64,000 nucleotides of DNA from Denitrobacterium detoxificans (GTDB taxonomy: Bacteria; Actinomycetota; Coriobacteriia; Coriobacteriales; Eggerthellaceae), in contig NZ_CP011402.1 of the NCBI RefSeq assembly GCF_001643775.1, positions 480,001 to 544,000 of the forward strand. Reading direction: 5' to 3'. Below the pieces are notes generated by a model, which was given only the letters and a program-made list of their open reading frames with translations, was not told where the DNA came from and searched no databases. The translations under genes and the position numbers were made by a program. Positions 61,301 to 64,000 of this stretch are shown here, one piece after another; positions within the stretch are counted from its first letter, which is position 1; every line of letters begins with the position of its first letter.

Positions 61301-62368
61301 GTAGTTTGTCTGCCCCGTGTAATCCCATCTGTCGCCGGCATGGTACGTGCGTGCATCGAAATCGGCGAGCTCTACGTTGGGGATGGATTGCCAGGCGCCC
61401 GATACGCCCTTGCCGTCACCCTCGGCGCCCCACGCCTTGCCCGTATCGTTGCCAATGGTTACGTCGAGCGAGGCGATGGAAAGGGGGCTGCCCGCTACGT
61501 GGAGCGTGCCCGTATCGGGGTCGTATGAATAATTGCTCCGCGGCAGGGGAGTGGGTGCATCGTTTACGCGTATAGCCAGGTTGTCCGCGGTGATGGCATG
61601 CGCTTCGTCATGGGGCATAAGGGGTATGTCGATCTGCGTATCCACGATGGGCGTTGCCACGGTGGCTTCGGCGAATGTCGCCGTAACATCTGCTTCGTTA
61701 CGCACGCGAACGTCGACGTGACCCCGCGTGAGCCCTTCGGTGGGGTCGTGCGCTACCACGAGTTGCACCTGCGTTTGCCCCTCGGCGTCTATGACGTGCT
61801 TGGGTACGTAGGCAATGCCCGTTGCGAAATCGAAGGAAGCGTCGTCTATAGTGCGCCCCGTGTCGTCGGCGTGCGCGCATACGGCATCTACGATGGTGTC
61901 GCCTCCGCAGAGAGCCTGCGGTGACGCATAACATATATAGTAGTGAGAACTTGGGGCGGTTTGGTAGATGGGCATACGGTATACCTGTTGTGCAAGCACG
62001 TAATCGAGGAGGGCGTCATCGCCGCGGTCGAACGCATCGTCGAGCGTGAATCCGTCCCAGAGGGCGCCCTTGTCTACCAGCGTGTATTTCACGAGCGCGT
62101 ATGCCCCGGTTTCAACCAGTTCGTCGGCTGTTCCGGCTAGCAGGCTTTGCAGTGGGTGTTCGTCGGCTTCGGTAAGGGGGCGGCTTTCGAGCCGCGCATG
62201 CTCTTGCAGGAAGGTGCCAATGGGTTCGTGCGCTGCGCGTGACGTTTCGTTTGCGTATGCCTGGGAGCGCGCGAGGGGCGGAATGCTTGTGGGCAGGCAG
62301 AGCGTCACGGCAAGTAGGGCCGCCATGCAGGGGTAGATTCGCTTGCGCATGGTTTGGGGCGCGCGCAT
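58376..62368 (-). CDS. Large SpaA/Cna-B-repeat adhesin, surface anchored
   Basis: 1330 residues, ATG with AAGGAGG upstream. Signal peptide about 1-39 (PCMAALLAVTLCLP; ends AYA). Residues 40-560 are unassigned. About six SpaA-type prealbumin-like domains follow, beginning near residues 564, 666, 809, 948, 1056 and 1163. Each has a Lys-containing first strand (RIELQKESSN, FRLVKKV, LKVVKIDGETG, IALSKSDD, LRILKTC) and a conserved ETKAPRGYAL/KEIQAPAGY end, the pattern of intramolecular isopeptide bonds. A Pro-rich stretch, a membrane helix (about 1290-1312) and an Arg/Lys tail finish it. No canonical LPXTG is seen (nearest LPKPA). Probable adhesin or pilin-like stalk. Confidence 0.85.
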   Translation of the reverse strand: MRAPQTMRKRIYPCMAALLAVTLCLPTSIPPLARSQAYANETSRAAHEPIGTFLQEHARLESRPLTEADEHPLQSLLAGTADELVETGAYALVKYTLVDKGALWDGFTLDDAFDRGDDALLDYVLAQQVYRMPIYQTAPSSHYYICYASPQALCGGDTIVDAVCAHADDTGRTIDDASFDFATGIAYVPKHVIDAEGQTQVQLVVAHDPTEGLTRGHVDVRVRNEADVTATFAEATVATPIVDTQIDIPLMPHDEAHAITADNLAIRVNDAPTPLPRSNYSYDPDTGTLHVAGSPLSIASLDVTIGNDTGKAWGAEGDGKGVSGAWQSIPNVELADFDARTYHAGDRWDYTGQTNYTRIDEQGDLSAAEHEAAKWITQYGYRIKAAGGNEDDEFYDTIKDGRTLDDVDAALYSGYAFGKDGVIGESTGWKYMSFCTSLPVRGWKGNNDATVPAWAYSIGTQLRERNRSLYWNGETNSYIYPLVTLLCCHASSPFRGAVSTGDVIAGNNYNDDTPIRLRLMAVEKDYIIIGLVTPGFKGPDGGSSLGGGRYQAGAGLYKVRIAPRGRIELQKESSNASITGGNACYSLQGAEFEVRDASGNHATTLVTDERGYARSGDLLCGTYTVRETKAPRGYALSGREFRVTVTPNTTTRVAGTGGVITDEPLGNPIDLLLRKTDPQTGSHPQGAGSLAGARFTVRYYDGYYDQGNLPSTAIRSWTFETDERGEVHFSDSYLKQGDALYRNAKKQPIVPLGTITIQEVQAPAGYALDDGAGHATPLHVVRITSDNTNATSTDIACYAPFDQPDSVQRGDFRLVKKVASEAGIDELATGVQFQIINENGHDVASPEPGNALVKKGDAVCTITVDANGLASTRNEAANGWATPASWAGALAYGTYRIHEVIPSEVQRAFGEAHAGATIATVPDWRITIGANRQYDAPALVTDTVPQSPLKVVKIDGETGKPIPLPCSFQLYDQSGCLVTYEAHYPEPTTMDTWTTNDSGEATLPMMLHDGTYTLKEIQAPAGYILDPDPVPFTVDSTSRTWDNPLVITIANQPAKGTIALSKSDDVTGTGIAGAQYNICAASDIATPDGTIRAHEGDIVAQLTCGEDGTAHSDELYLGSYRFYETKAPNGYALDPEEHPVELTNEGQHETTTVAPAATTDEPTSLRILKTCSETDKPLAGATFSIASEDATTEPMQLETDANGVAYIEHLGHGSYCIRETKAPPGWLISEDAAQGTCFTVNDQGFICMEGASELASEVTLNVENEPKPPEAPIPRELPKPAHASPPTHDNAAGAVCAIVACMIMTLAVARAAQRAARRDPKPKQTRLRRK

Positions 62369-62515
62369 GCACCCTCCTTTCGCGAGTAACGTTGCCTGCG
62401 AAAGATGGTGGGGAAACGCACGTGCATTTCGTGATGAGAAAGGTCGCGCAAAAGTCGCGGTATCGTGGCGCGATCCATGCGCTATAATCGCGGTCGAGCT
62501 TACGGCGCCTATTTA

Positions 62516-62596
62516 TTGACTAAGCTCCTTCTTTCCAGAATAATTCCATAGCTTAAAAAAATATTTCTTGACTCTTGACAGCGGGGCAAGTATTCT
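62516..62596 (+). promoter_or_regulatory. Tandem promoters of rpoB
   Basis: Two sigma-A-type promoters 52 bp apart. P1: TTGACT (62516-62521), 17 bp, AATAAT (62539-62544). P2: TTGACT (62568-62573), 17 bp, TATTCT (62591-62596). A lone TATAAT lies at 62483-62488. The 283-bp gap before rpoB otherwise holds an A-rich run (AAAAAAATATTT) and a GCAACTTTTTGC hairpin at about 62604. Confidence 0.75.
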
Positions 62597-62651
62597 ATTT
62601 CGTTGCAACTTTTTGCAAAAAGACGGATTTTCTTTAAGGAGGAAAAGCCCC

Positions 62652-64000
62652 GTGGCGAAAGCAGAAACAACCGCTCCCACCAGCCTTTATAGGAGCCGCA
62701 GAAGCTTCGCGAAGATTCCGTCCGTTATGGACGTGCCCAACCTCATCGCCATTCAGACGGAAAGTTTTGATTGGTTCACGAAAGAGGGCCTCGACGAAGC
62801 ATTCAAGGACATTTGCCCCATCGAGAGCAACACCAAGGACATGCGCGTCGAAATTGGCGGGCATAGCTTTGGCGAGCCGAAGTACTCGGTCGACGAGTGC
62901 AAGCGCAAGGATGTGAGCTACCAGGCTCCTCTGTTCGCCGAAGTTCGCTTCACGAATCTCGAAACTGGCGAAATCAAGGAACAGGACGTGTTCATGGGCG
63001 ACTTCCCGCTCATGACCCCGCGCGGTACGTTCATCATCAACGGCACCGAGCGCGTCGTCGTTTCCCAGCTGGTTCGTAGCCCTGGCGTGTACTTTGGCGC
63101 CGAGCGCGACAAGACCAGCAACAAGACCGTGTACAACGCGAAGATCATTCCTTCCCGTGGTGCATGGCTGGAATTCGAAACCGACAAGCGCGACATCCTG
63201 TCCGTGCGCATCGACCGCAAGCGCAAGCAGCCCGCTACGCTGCTCGTTCGCGCTCTTGGCCTGGCCGAGACGCACGAGGAAATCGTCGAGCTGCTTGGCG
63301 ATTCCGAAATGGTGCTCCGCACGCTCGACCGCGACCCCGCCACCACGCGCGACGAGTCGCTCATCGAGCTGTACAAGCGCTTCCGTCCGGGCGAGCCGCC
63401 CACAATCGATTCCGCCCGTACGCTGCTCGACGGTCTGTTCTTCAACCAGCAGCGCTACAACCTCGCACGCGTTGGTCGTTACAAGATCAACAAGAAGCTG
63501 GGCTTTGATTCCGAAAACGATTCCTCCACGCTTACCAAGGAAGATATCCTCGCGTCCATGCGCTACATCGTGGCGCTGCACGACGGTGAAGAAGGCTATG
63601 TCACCGACGATATCGACCACTTTGGCAACCGCCGCATCCGCACGGTTGGCGAGCTGATTCAGAACCAGTTCCGCATCGGTCTTTCCCGTATGGAGCGCGT
63701 CGTCCGCGAGCGCATGAGCATGCAGGAGCCCGATGACATCACGCCGCAGAGCCTGATCAACATCCGTCCTATCGTGGCGGCCATCAAGGAGTTCTTCGGC
63801 TCTTCGCAGCTGTCTCAGTTCATGGACCAGTCCAACCCCGCAGCAGGCATTACGCACAAGCGTCGTCTGTCCGCTCTGGGTCCTGGCGGTCTGTCCCGCG
63901 AACGCGCTGGCTTCGAAGTTCGCGACGTTCACAACTCTCACTATGGTCGTATGTGCCCCATCGAGACGCCTGAAGGCCCGAACATCGGTCTTATCGGTTC
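62652..64000 (+). CDS. rpoB: RNA polymerase beta subunit, 3'-truncated by window edge
   Basis: About 450 residues from a GTG at 62652; TAAGGAGG lies upstream. [21 protein letters not shown] opens the protein (shown as [16 protein letters not shown]). [24 protein letters not shown], given as [18 protein letters not shown], and the rifampicin-site region [20 protein letters not shown] are clear. The protein catalyses RNA synthesis with rpoC. The site has N-to-S at 518 and L-to-A and S-to-A at 521-522 (E. coli numbering). It is open to the window edge; rpoC should follow. No rplJL precedes it. Confidence 0.96.
   Translation, partial: MAKAETTAPTSLYRSRRSFAKIPSVMDVPNLIAIQTESFDWFTKEGLDEAFKDICPIESNTKDMRVEIGGHSFGEPKYSVDECKRKDVSYQAPLFAEVRFTNLETGEIKEQDVFMGDFPLMTPRGTFIINGTERVVVSQLVRSPGVYFGAERDKTSNKTVYNAKIIPSRGAWLEFETDKRDILSVRIDRKRKQPATLLVRALGLAETHEEIVELLGDSEMVLRTLDRDPATTRDESLIELYKRFRPGEPPTIDSARTLLDGLFFNQQRYNLARVGRYKINKKLGFDSENDSSTLTKEDILASMRYIVALHDGEEGYVTDDIDHFGNRRIRTVGELIQNQFRIGLSRMERVVRERMSMQEPDDITPQSLINIRPIVAAIKEFFGSSQLSQFMDQSNPAAGITHKRRLSALGPGGLSRERAGFEVRDVHNSHYGRMCPIETPEGPNIGLIG

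Overview
This is ordinary chromosomal DNA from a high-GC, Gram-positive-type bacterium. The best guess is a gut or oral anaerobe of the Coriobacteriia (Eggerthellaceae-like, Actinomycetota). The clues are a T-box-controlled trp operon, CarD, an oxygen-sensitive class III ribonucleotide reductase, a triclosan-insensitive FabK fatty-acid operon in streptococcal gene order, a multi-pass membrane protein ending in a LuxR helix-turn-helix, and SpaA-type surface proteins. The placement is inference: there is no 16S rRNA here. No insertion sequence, prophage, CRISPR array or rRNA operon was seen.

Layout. 1-5.7 kb: the 3' part of icd, then acnA (oxidative TCA branch), then a large membrane protein of unknown function. 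5.7-7.0 kb: an L10-leader RNA with rplJ-rplL. 7.0-10.3 kb: the anaerobic ribonucleotide reductase nrdD and its activase nrdG behind NrdR-type boxes. 10.3-13.9 kb: a polysaccharide flippase, tcdA, a TatD nuclease and a small protein. 13.9-20.9 kb: a complete trpEGDCFBA operon behind a strong GC dyad and a tRNA-Trp T-box. 21-28 kb: a sodium-solute symporter, a stand-alone PseG-like protein, a degenerate GGDEF-EAL-PAS protein and a Tat-exported NlpC/P60 hydrolase with an apparently leaderless message.

27.6-40.8 kb is the type II fatty-acid locus: a divergent MarR (FabT-like) regulator, fabH, then (after a zinc-ribbon protein and a copper ATPase) acpP-fabK-fabD-fabG-fabF-fabZ and one giant carboxyltransferase. 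That last protein seems to join a remnant of biotin carboxylase to AccD and AccA. accB and a full accC are absent. The same 13-bp dyad lies just downstream of the predicted -10 at both fabH and acpP, so one regulator may govern both blocks. The copper ATPase ends in a second metal-binding domain that has its own ribosome site and in-frame ATG, so it may also yield a free CopZ.

40.8-57.1 kb: thrH, a diguanylate cyclase, two permeases, the membrane-LuxR protein, tRNA-Leu(CAA), an L,D-transpeptidase, a MATE exporter, tRNA-Val(UAC), carD, a Usp protein, a FAD protein with mtnA, a phosphodiesterase, rlmB and rae1. 57.1-62.4 kb: a three-gene minus-strand operon of secreted proteins headed by a 1330-residue adhesin with about six SpaA repeats. 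The window ends in the 5' third of rpoB behind tandem promoters. rplJL and rpoB, normally adjacent, are some 56 kb apart here.
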